NCBI GenBank assembly: GCA_963712955.1
Contig: CAVQKF010000017.1
Span: forward strand, 5,739-69,738
Direction of reading: 5' to 3'
From: DATFVJ01 sp963712955
Lineage (GTDB): Bacteria; Actinomycetota; Actinomycetes; Streptosporangiales; Streptosporangiaceae
DNA: 64,000 nucleotides
Shown here: positions 53,992-61,509 of the stretch, piece by piece
How positions within the stretch are numbered: the stretch's first letter is position 1
How the letters are laid out: every line of letters starts with the position of its first letter
Made by a program: the position numbers and the translations under genes
The notes under the pieces: generated by a model
The model's input: the letters and a program-made list of their open reading frames with translations, nothing else
Databases searched by the model: none
What the model was told of the DNA's origin: nothing

Positions 53992-55452
53992 CTATCCGGG
54001 CGCCCGCAGCAGGGCCATGAGATCTTCGGCAGCTGAGCCCACCGCGTCCGGCGAGTAGGCCAGCTGGTCAAAACCAAAGTTCACGCGCAGCCGGCCGTCC
54101 ATGACCTGCGCGCCGACCAACAGGCTGCGCCCGGCCCAGATGTGGGGCGCCCCCAATTCAACGTCCGCATCGTCGGTAATGGGTTGCAGGCCGGCCGGAA
54201 AGGCGTGGCCGCCGCTTTGGTAATCGAACGTCAGATGGCCCTGCCGCAGCCTGCTCGCCCATTGCGATCGCTCCTCGGGCGCCATGCGGTACCGCATCCA
54301 CTCCCAGGTGATGCCATCGAGCGGCACATGGCGAAGCTGCTCAGCTACGGCGGTGGTCGCCGCCACGAGCCCAGTCGCACCAGCCAGGTCGATCAGCACC
54401 GTCGGATGAACGGTGAGCCATCCAGCGGTGCGCGACAAGTCGATGCCGGGGAACAGGGGCGCGCGTCCATGCCGCACCAGGCTGACCGCAAGGGCATCTC
54501 CGCCCGCCCAACGGCCCAGTGCCATGACCAGGCCGGCAAGCAGCGCCTCGGGCAGCTGCGTGCCAGGTGGCAGAGTTTTCAGCAGCGTGCTGGTCTCATT
54601 CGCGGGCAGCGTTGCCTTGATTGAGGTAAGGGCGCCCGGATAACCGGGCCTGTTCGCGGCCGGCGTCGCCGGGAGGGCAGCCGCAGTGGCGGGCAGCTCG
54701 GTCACCCGGTCCCAGGAGAAGTCGTGCCAGTACTGGCCATCTTCCTTGCACTCCGGCGCCTGGGCGTATGCCTGAAGCCGCTCAGCCCATTTCTTGAATG
54801 AGGTCGTCGGCTCGGGCAGGCGGATTACTTCACCGCGTTCGAGTTGCTGGTAGACGGTCCAGAAGTCGTTGATGAGCACGCCAAGCGAGTAGCCATCGGC
54901 CACCAGATGGCTGATAACGAACAGCAGCCGGGCAGCCTCGCCGGATCGGGACCGTGACATCGCCAGCCGCAGTACCGGCCCGGCGCCCAGGTCCAGGCTC
55001 GCGTGCAGTTCCCGCGCCGCGCGCCGCCATGCCTTCGAGCGTTCGCCAGCCGAGAGGCCGGTCACGTCGACGAGCCTGGGCGGTACCGACTCGGCGGTGT
55101 CGACAACCTCCTGACGCCACCCGCTGGCCAAGCGGGTAAAGCGGAGCCTGAGCGCATCGTGTCGCATTACGACGTGGGCAAGCGCCAACTCGGCCAGGTC
55201 GGCGCGGAGCGGGCCTGGCGCCTCCATCAGCGAGGTGATGTTGTACGTGCCCGGGTCCACTCCGCGGGCTCCGAGTTGATCGAGGAGGAGTCGCTGCGCT
55301 GGCAGGAGTGGCACCGGACCAACAGGGGAGCTGCGGTCATCCCTGCCTCCCACGTCGGCAGGCCGCTCCGCATGCATGCCGACGAGCTGGGTGAGCAGGG
55401 CAGATCGCTGCCCGGCCGACAGACGGCCGATCCTGTCCGCCAGGTTGCTCAT
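53992..55452 (-). CDS. free-standing NRPS condensation-domain protein
   Basis: A 486-residue protein consisting of one condensation domain (about 45-480). The active-site HHxxxDG appears as SHLVADG (181-187); the catalytic second histidine (His182) and Asp186 are kept and the first is serine. Other C-domain landmarks are LLPAQRLLLDQL and VMRHDALRLRF. It could form the amide or ester between an aryl/aminoacyl carrier and a nucleophile, or release a product. It starts two bases after the reductase gene. No carrier or adenylation domain is fused. Confidence 0.88.
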   Translation of the reverse strand: MSNLADRIGRLSAGQRSALLTQLVGMHAERPADVGGRDDRSSPVGPVPLLPAQRLLLDQLGARGVDPGTYNITSLMEAPGPLRADLAELALAHVVMRHDALRLRFTRLASGWRQEVVDTAESVPPRLVDVTGLSAGERSKAWRRAARELHASLDLGAGPVLRLAMSRSRSGEAARLLFVISHLVADGYSLGVLINDFWTVYQQLERGEVIRLPEPTTSFKKWAERLQAYAQAPECKEDGQYWHDFSWDRVTELPATAAALPATPAANRPGYPGALTSIKATLPANETSTLLKTLPPGTQLPEALLAGLVMALGRWAGGDALAVSLVRHGRAPLFPGIDLSRTAGWLTVHPTVLIDLAGATGLVAATTAVAEQLRHVPLDGITWEWMRYRMAPEERSQWASRLRQGHLTFDYQSGGHAFPAGLQPITDDADVELGAPHIWAGRSLLVGAQVMDGRLRVNFGFDQLAYSPDAVGSAAEDLMALLRAPG

Positions 55453-55454
55453 GA

Positions 55455-56474
55455 CTACCTCCTGCCTGGCAGTTGCGGCTGGTGGAGCAGGGCGGCAAGC
55501 TCGTCTGGCGCGTAGCGGCGCCTGGTGCGCTCTACGTCGTGCACGAGCGAAACCACCCGCTCATTGAGCGGAGCCGCCACGCCGAACTGCCTCCCGGTGC
55601 GGACGACCTCGCCGTTCAGGTAGTCGACCTCGGTAGGCCGGTGGCGGCGGACGCTTTGCAAGGACGACAGCACGACCGGCCCCGTGATCGCCAGCCGCCG
55701 CGACCGGCGGCGGGCCAGCCGGGCGGACACCGAGCTTGGCAGCCTGCTCAGCAGGCGCACGACATCGGCTGGAACCCCTGGCAGGGATTCCAGCCGCACC
55801 CCGGCTGCATCCGCTACCCGCAGGCCCTCCCGCACCAGGCTCCGCCCTAGTCGTGCCAGCGCCGGCGCCTGCAGCATGTCGTGATCGTCGAGACCGGTAA
55901 GCGCCGCAAGCGCGTTGTTCAGATTGATCAGCAGCTTGGTCCACTGAACTCCGCGGAGGTTCCCCGTTACGAACGTGGGCAGCGCGTCGCCAAGCACCCC
56001 CGCCACCCTCATGACGGCACCGTCCGGCGGCCCCGCCGCTCGCCCGACGACCATCGATCCCAGGTAGGGAACGTCCACGCGGCCAGGTTCCAGGTAGGTC
56101 GCCGCCATTACCGCCACGGCCCCGAGGATCTGCTCGGGCGAAAGCAGTGGTTTCAGAAGGTCGATCCCCCGTAGCCCGTTCTGGATGACGAGCACCGGCA
56201 CGCCGCCCAGTGGGCCGAGATTCGCCCTGATCGCCTCGGCGACGTCCGGCGCCTTGGTTGTGAGCAGCGCAAGATCGGGCGCCGCCGTCAGCCGCGCAGC
56301 CACTTCGACGTCGACGGTGAGCGCGCCCACGGCACCACTCAGCCGCAGTCCTTCTGCGCGCATCGCCGCGAGGTGGGCAGGCCGGGAAATCAGGACGCAC
56401 CCGTGGCCGGATCGCGTCAGGAGTGCGCCGAGCACGCTCCCGATGGCCCCCGCGCCGATGACTGCTACCTGCAC
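55455..56474 (-). CDS. ketopantoate reductase-like (PanE/ApbA family) oxidoreductase
   Basis: A 339-residue NADPH-dependent reductase with GAGAIGS (7-13) and the PanE-like LLTTKAPDVAEAI and VIQNGLRGIDLL. True PanE makes pantoate; relatives in biosynthetic clusters reduce other 2-keto acids or imines. Position between P450 and condensation domain in one operon argues for a pathway-specific reduction. The C-terminal 60 residues are longer than in typical PanE. Confidence 0.85.
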   Translation of the reverse strand: MQVAVIGAGAIGSVLGALLTRSGHGCVLISRPAHLAAMRAEGLRLSGAVGALTVDVEVAARLTAAPDLALLTTKAPDVAEAIRANLGPLGGVPVLVIQNGLRGIDLLKPLLSPEQILGAVAVMAATYLEPGRVDVPYLGSMVVGRAAGPPDGAVMRVAGVLGDALPTFVTGNLRGVQWTKLLINLNNALAALTGLDDHDMLQAPALARLGRSLVREGLRVADAAGVRLESLPGVPADVVRLLSRLPSSVSARLARRRSRRLAITGPVVLSSLQSVRRHRPTEVDYLNGEVVRTGRQFGVAAPLNERVVSLVHDVERTRRRYAPDELAALLHQPQLPGRR

Positions 56475-56486
56475 TTTCTCGCCTGT

Positions 56487-57722
56487 TCACCAGGTCACAG
56501 GGACTTCGGCGAGGCCCCCGCTGAGGAACTCGCGTCGGGTCCGCAACGTCTCAACCGGCACGGCCAAGCACAGCCGGGGGAAGTGCCGGAAGAGCGAGCC
56601 GAGGCCGATGGACAGTTCCATACGGGCCAGGCTCGCTCCGATGCAGAAGTGCCTGCCGTGCCCGAACGCTATGTGCGGATTTGGCTTGCGGTCCATGTCG
56701 AACCTGTCGGGCTCGGCGAAGACGCTGTGGTCGTGGTTGGCAGCCGCCATACTGAGCAGCACCGCATCCCCGGCCGCAACCGTGACGTCGCCGATCCGGA
56801 GATCATTGCGCGCGTAGCGTGGTGTGACCCCCAATCCGGGGACGACGATGCGCAGCAATTCCTCCACCACGGCAATTGCCCGTGGACCATCGTCCTGTAT
56901 CGCTGCCCGGTGACGCGGATCGGTCAGCAGCAGAACTGTGCCGAGGTCCAGATAAGTGGCGGTTGAGTGATGGCCGGCGAATAGCAGGCCCGCGACCATC
57001 AGCACGATCTCGTTGTCGGCAACTGTGCCGGACTCGTCCCTGACAGCGAGGACGTGGGAGATGAAGTCATCACCGCCGGGTATGCGCCGTCGCTCCTCGA
57101 TCAGAGCGCTGACGTAATTGATGAGTTCCGTCAGCGGCTGCTCGCCCGTCGATCCTTCCGGCGGGCTGATCGCTGCCTCGAACCAGGCGGAGAAGCGCGC
57201 ACGGTCCGCGAAGGGCACCCCGAGCAGCTCACAGATCACTCGGATGGAAAGCGCCAGGGAAAAATCCTCATGCAGATCGGCTGGTGGCGCGCTCGCGCTG
57301 ATCGCATCGAGCAGCGGATCGACGATTCCCTGCACACGCGGCCGCAGGGCGTGCATGCGCCGAGCCGAGAAGGCCGAGCCGGCGACCCTGCGCAGCCGTG
57401 CGTGGTCGGCCTGCTCGGTCGCGTAGCTGCCCTCAGGGCCGCCGAGGATGGCCGAGTTCGACAGCCGCGACGCCCGCTCCGGGTGCGGATGTGACCGGGC
57501 CAGCCTCTCATCGTCAAGCAGCACCTTGACGTCCTCGTATCTTGAGACAAGCCAGGCCGGGTCGCCTGCTGGGGTCAGCACGCGCACCGCGGGCGCCGCT
57601 GATCGGACGGCCTGAAACAAGGGGGCGAGGTCGAGGACGGTCTCCCTGGGAAACGGCAGGACCAGCGCCCGCCCGGCCGGGCACCTTCCGGCGGCCTGAT
57701 GAGCCATCTCAACGTCACTCAC
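56487..57722 (-). CDS. cytochrome P450
   Basis: A 411-residue P450 with Cys360 in FGHGRHFCIGASLARME, I-helix LLFAGHHSTATY and K-helix EELLR. It is the first gene of the leftward operon, with GTG 57722 preceded by GGAGAGGAAAG. ATG 57707 is an alternative five codons in. Both P450s of the cluster end in PVTW, suggesting relatedness. Unlike the other, this one keeps the normal I-helix acid/threonine region. Confidence 0.92.
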   Translation of the reverse strand: MSDVEMAHQAAGRCPAGRALVLPFPRETVLDLAPLFQAVRSAAPAVRVLTPAGDPAWLVSRYEDVKVLLDDERLARSHPHPERASRLSNSAILGGPEGSYATEQADHARLRRVAGSAFSARRMHALRPRVQGIVDPLLDAISASAPPADLHEDFSLALSIRVICELLGVPFADRARFSAWFEAAISPPEGSTGEQPLTELINYVSALIEERRRIPGGDDFISHVLAVRDESGTVADNEIVLMVAGLLFAGHHSTATYLDLGTVLLLTDPRHRAAIQDDGPRAIAVVEELLRIVVPGLGVTPRYARNDLRIGDVTVAAGDAVLLSMAAANHDHSVFAEPDRFDMDRKPNPHIAFGHGRHFCIGASLARMELSIGLGSLFRHFPRLCLAVPVETLRTRREFLSGGLAEVPVTW

Positions 57723-57916
57723 TCGTTCTTTCCTCTCCGGCTACGGCGGGCCGCTGCCACCGCGGCGCGGGGCCGACCTAGGCGTGAGAATGACGAGACG
57801 CGGTTAAGACGTGGTTAGTCCGTTTGCGGGATCCAGGATCGTTGCGGGCTGACGGCGGAGTTTCATCAATAACCGCGGTATAACCGGGCCCGGGTACCTT
57901 CATGGTCAGGATTCCC
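57723..57916. promoter_or_regulatory. divergent promoter region of the biosynthetic cluster
   Basis: Gene-free DNA between the leftward P450 operon and the rightward FAD monooxygenase. Combined with the adjoining repeat array and 58104-58206 it forms a 484-base intergenic region, which must hold both promoters. No clear -35/-10 boxes can be assigned by eye. Confidence 0.45.
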
Positions 57917-58103
57917 GGTGCTTCCGGGAACCCGGTGCTTCCGGGAACCCGGTGCTTCCGGGAACCCGGTGCTTCCGGGAACCCGGTGCTTCCGGGAACC
58001 CGGTGCTTCCGGGAACCCGGTGCTTCCGGGAACCCGGTGCTTCCGGGAACCCGGTGCTTCCGGGAACCCGGTGCTTCCGGGAACCCGGTGCTTCCGGGAA
58101 CCC
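57917..58103. repeat. 11 perfect tandem copies of a 17-bp unit
   Basis: The unit GGTGCTTCCGGGAACCC occurs eleven times without a mismatch (187 bases). Each unit contains the short palindrome TTCCGGGAA. Because 17 is not a multiple of three, all frames are open through it and apparent proteins run across it, but these are not genes. It lies about 100 bases upstream of the FAD monooxygenase start. It may be an iteron-like binding array or a slippage product. Confidence 0.95.
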
Positions 58104-58206
58104 GGTGCCAGGGACGCACAGCCAGAGGCCCCACGTGTGCCGTGACCGACCTGGATTACGCGCGGCGCGCGTGGCCTCAGGAAATCTGGGAGGAGCTAGG
58201 CCGAAG

Positions 58207-59493
58207 GTGCGTAGATACGACGTCATTATCTGCGGCGCCGGCGTCGGTGGGCTCGCGCTCGCCGTCGGACTCGGCCGGGCTGGCCTGTCTGTGCTCCTCA
58301 TTGAGCGTCGGCGAGCGGATTCCATCGTGCACAAGGGAGAGTTCCTGCAGCCTAGATCGCTGCACATTCTCGATCAGTGGGGCGTGCTGCCAACGATCCG
58401 GCTCGGCGGCGCGGTCGAGATCGATGCGGCGGAGACTCGCGACGCGGACGGCGAGTTTCTCGGCGAGCTTGATTATCGGGTTCTTCCCTCAGATTTCAAC
58501 TATGGCCTTGTTCAGTACTACGAGGAGCTGAAGGGCGCGCTCGAGGGCTGCGCCGGGGCTCTCGTCGACATCCAGCGTGGCGCAAAGGTGGTCGAGCTGC
58601 TCAGGACGGCGAGCGGTCGGGTATCCGGGGTGCAGCTCCAGGGCAGTGACGGCAGCGAGAGCGTCGGCGCGCGGCTGACCGTCGGCGCCGATGGCCGGCT
58701 ATCGCTCGTGCGCCGCGAGCTTGGGATCCAACTGAGGCCCAAGGAGTACGACCACGAAATGATGTCGCTGGACCTAACGAGCGCCGAACTGCGGCCGCGG
58801 GTCGTCGCCTACCTGACAAACGGCGGGCTGCGCGCGCTATACCCGATGCCCGGCGGCAGGGGACGACTGTACGTTCAGATCCGCACCGGAGAGTTCGGGC
58901 AGATCAAGCGCGGCCGCGTTGACGAGTGGCTGGGCCAGCTGCTTGCGGGCGCACCAGGGCTCGCGCACCTGAGATCCTCGTTCCCTGACCGGTTCAGGTC
59001 GGCGCAGGTGCAGCGGGCCTGGCGCTACTGTGCACCGCAGTGGACGCGGCCGGGCGCGGCCCTGATCGGCGACGCGGCCCATTCGGTTCACCCGTCGGCC
59101 GGGCAGGGCATGAACGCCGCCATCATCGACGCATGGACGCTGGCGGCCGCTATCACGACGGCCGGCGGCAGCCGCCCAGACGATGGAAAAATGGACGAAG
59201 CGATCACGCGTTACGAATCGCAACGGCTCCAGGAGTTCCGGAATGTCGCCAGGATCTGCAACCGGATGGCCGTTTTCTGCACGTCCACGTCGCCTTTCAT
59301 CCGCCGGCTTTCGACACACATGGGCCGCAGGAACCGGTCCAACCACCGGTTGCAGTACATGATCGCGTACAACGTCTCCGGCCTCGGGGAGCAGCGGTTC
59401 ACGATCCGCGACCGGATGTGCCAGCTGGGCTTGCTGCCCGACCCGCACGCGGCAGCCGTTCCCGGCCAGCCAGGACGGAGTGGGTCATCGTGA
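58207..59493 (+). CDS. FAD-dependent monooxygenase (PHBH/UbiH class)
   Basis: A 428-residue group A flavoprotein: FAD-binding GAGVGGLALAVGLGRAG (10-26), the middle motif GADGRLSLVRREL and the GD motif LIGDAAHSVHPSAGQGMNAA (about 286). GTG 58207 with GGAGGAG upstream gives a normal N-terminus (MRRYDVIICGAG); the frame extends further upstream only because the repeat array has no stops. It overlaps the cyclase-like gene by GTGA. In meroterpenoid pathways such enzymes epoxidise the prenyl chain before cyclisation, a plausible role here. Confidence 0.9.
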   Translation: MRRYDVIICGAGVGGLALAVGLGRAGLSVLLIERRRADSIVHKGEFLQPRSLHILDQWGVLPTIRLGGAVEIDAAETRDADGEFLGELDYRVLPSDFNYGLVQYYEELKGALEGCAGALVDIQRGAKVVELLRTASGRVSGVQLQGSDGSESVGARLTVGADGRLSLVRRELGIQLRPKEYDHEMMSLDLTSAELRPRVVAYLTNGGLRALYPMPGGRGRLYVQIRTGEFGQIKRGRVDEWLGQLLAGAPGLAHLRSSFPDRFRSAQVQRAWRYCAPQWTRPGAALIGDAAHSVHPSAGQGMNAAIIDAWTLAAAITTAGGSRPDDGKMDEAITRYESQRLQEFRNVARICNRMAVFCTSTSPFIRRLSTHMGRRNRSNHRLQYMIAYNVSGLGEQRFTIRDRMCQLGLLPDPHAAAVPGQPGRSGSS

Positions 59494-61175
59494 CCGTTGA
59501 CGCAGGTGCGGCCGAACGGCTTGATCAATCGGTCTACCGCGGCACCGAATACATCTACCGCGTGCGGCGATCCGACGGCTCATGGTGCGATTACGTGTCG
59601 TCCTCGGCACTCGCGACCGGAGTCTGCCTGCTTTCGCTTCACCTGGCCGACGCGGCCCGGCACGCAGGGGAGGTGCGGCGGGGATGCGGCTGGCTGCGGG
59701 ACACCCAGCACGGCGACGGTGGCTGGGGCGACGCCGTCGTAGACAACAGCAATCTCAACTCCACCGCGTTCGCCCTGGCGGCCCTGCATCTATGTGCCCG
59801 AGACGACTCTGCCCGGGCGCTCGCCCGGGGGCACGCCTTTATCCAGCGAGCAGGCGGCCTTTCGGCGCTACGCGACCGGTCCAGGTGCTCACTCGCGCCT
59901 GTCGTCTTGACCCTGTGGGCGGTGGCCGGGCTCTGCTCCTGGCGGGACGTGCCGAGGCTACCGCTTGAGCTGGCGCTTTTCCCGCAGTCGGCCTGGCGCC
60001 GGGTCGCATTCACCGTGCCCGCGGTCTTCGCGCTCGGCCTGCTGCACGCGGGTGCCAAGGCCGTCTCCGCCCCGTTGCGCGCACTGGCGCGACACGCCGA
60101 GCCACGCGCCCTCGGCTATCTGGAGCGCTGCCAGGGCAGCAACGGCGGATATCAGGAGTCCCCGCTGCTGAACGGCGTCGTCTATGTCGGGCTACGGTGT
60201 GCCGGGCTGGCCGACCGCGTCGCTGGTCCGGTCGCTGAGCGCGTCGCTGGCCGATGCCTGGCCTATATCGCGGACACGCAGCGAGCCGATGGCTCGTGGA
60301 CCTGCGAACGGGACCTTGAGCTTTCGGTCACCACCCTGATCGTCGACGCGCTTGACGCTACTGGGCATCTCGACGAGGTGCGGCTGAAGGACACGGCCCG
60401 CTGGCTGCTCGACCGCCAGTGCGACGCGCCCTTCGACGCCACTGGATGCCCGCCGGGAGCATGGACCTGGGGTTACCCATCGGGCTGGCCGGACACCGAG
60501 GACACTGCCGGAGCGCTCTGCGCGCTGCTCCGTCTCGGCATACCTGCGACATCGGAGCAGATCAACCTCGGTTACGGGTGGCTGGCCGCCATGCAGAACC
60601 GTGCGGGCTCGTGGGGCATGTTCGTCCGGAACAGCCGGGTCACGATCGACCGGCCGTGCCCGGCGCTGACCGCCCGGGTGCTGATGGCGTTCCATAGGCG
60701 TGATCACGGCTGCGGAGAGCACGCGAGGCGCGCGCTCGAGTACCTGCGGCGGGTACAGCAGCCGGATGGCTCCTATCACTCCCTGTGGTTCAGGAATCAC
60801 ACGTACGCCACCGCCGTCGCGCTGGAGGCGCATGCGAGGTGCGACCGGCCGGACGGACCCGCGTCCGTGCGCTGTGCCCGCTGGCTGCTCGACAACCAGA
60901 ACGATGACGGAAGCTGGGGCGGTCGCCGCGGCCAGGCCGGAACCGCCGAGGAGACAGGGTCTGCCCTTGCGGCTCTTTCGAGCACCGGGCTCAGCGCGCC
61001 TGCCAGCCGCCTGGACCGGGCCGCGCGGTGGCTCATCGGAGCGCAGCAGCCAACGGGCGGATGGATTCCTTCGGTGCTGGGCGTGTACTACTCTTCACTC
61101 TGGTACAGCAGCGACCACCTGGCCAATGCGTTCGCGCTGCGTGGGCTCGGCAGGTACCGGCAGAACGCGAGCTAA
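59490..61175 (+). CDS. squalene-hopene cyclase/class II terpene cyclase-like protein
   Basis: A 561-residue alpha-barrel protein with repeated QW-type motifs (TQHGDGGWGDAVV, TQRADGSWTCERD, QQPDGSYHSLWF, NQNDDGSWGGRRG). The catalytic DxDD of class II cyclases appears as Asp335-Thr-Glu337-Asp338 within WPDTEDTAGAL, so the central acid is glutamate. It is shorter than SHC (about 630) and lacks an obvious membrane-insertion stretch. With the coupled FAD monooxygenase it fits an epoxidation-cyclisation pair. Its stop TAA lies inside the terminal repeat of a small transposon. It could alternatively be a non-cyclising prenyltransferase-like fold. Confidence 0.82.
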   Translation: MTVDAGAAERLDQSVYRGTEYIYRVRRSDGSWCDYVSSSALATGVCLLSLHLADAARHAGEVRRGCGWLRDTQHGDGGWGDAVVDNSNLNSTAFALAALHLCARDDSARALARGHAFIQRAGGLSALRDRSRCSLAPVVLTLWAVAGLCSWRDVPRLPLELALFPQSAWRRVAFTVPAVFALGLLHAGAKAVSAPLRALARHAEPRALGYLERCQGSNGGYQESPLLNGVVYVGLRCAGLADRVAGPVAERVAGRCLAYIADTQRADGSWTCERDLELSVTTLIVDALDATGHLDEVRLKDTARWLLDRQCDAPFDATGCPPGAWTWGYPSGWPDTEDTAGALCALLRLGIPATSEQINLGYGWLAAMQNRAGSWGMFVRNSRVTIDRPCPALTARVLMAFHRRDHGCGEHARRALEYLRRVQQPDGSYHSLWFRNHTYATAVALEAHARCDRPDGPASVRCARWLLDNQNDDGSWGGRRGQAGTAEETGSALAALSSTGLSAPASRLDRAARWLIGAQQPTGGWIPSVLGVYYSSLWYSSDHLANAFALRGLGRYRQNAS

Positions 61176-61509
61176 AGATCTTTAATGGTGGGGTTACGTA
61201 GGGGTGAGATCGAGCCTGGTCTTGGCGAGGAAGCCGTCGAGCAGGCCAGGCCGGTACTGCATCCGTTTGAGCCGGGGTCTTCACCAGCGCGGTGACGAAC
61301 CTGCGGTGCACCAGCTCAGCGATCCGGGCCAGCGTCCAGCACTGATCCTCATCCCAGCCCCAGCTGGCCGGGCCAGCGTCCAGCACCGCCTCCAGCTCAC
61401 ACAACTGGGCAGCGGTGAGCTTGCAGCGGGCACCACCCGGCCCTTTCGACGCCAGTGCCGCCCTGCCACCGGCGGCTAACACCCGCCGCCACCATTAAAG
61501 ATCTTTAGC
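61171..61509. mobile_element. 339-bp MITE-like deletion derivative of an IS630-family element
   Basis: Perfect 21-bp terminal inverted repeats (61171-61191, 61489-61509), each containing the palindrome TAAAGATCTTTA, bound the element. Inside, on the minus strand, a transposase N-terminal part (KLTAAQLCELEAVLDAGPAS, WGWDEDQCWTLARIAELVHR) is followed by the C-terminal end (QYRPGLLDGFLAKTRLDLTP) in another frame; the catalytic middle is missing. The stop codons of both flanking convergent genes lie within the repeats. Confidence 0.85.

Noticed and set aside
57917..58103. CRISPR array
   Set aside because: The units are directly contiguous with no spacers and are only 17 bases; no cas genes are nearby.
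57952..58206. An 85-residue N-terminal extension of the FAD monooxygenase through the 17-bp repeats
   Set aside because: The FAD-binding motif would be pushed far from the N-terminus, the repeat simply lacks stops in all frames, and a good ribosome-binding site precedes GTG 58207.
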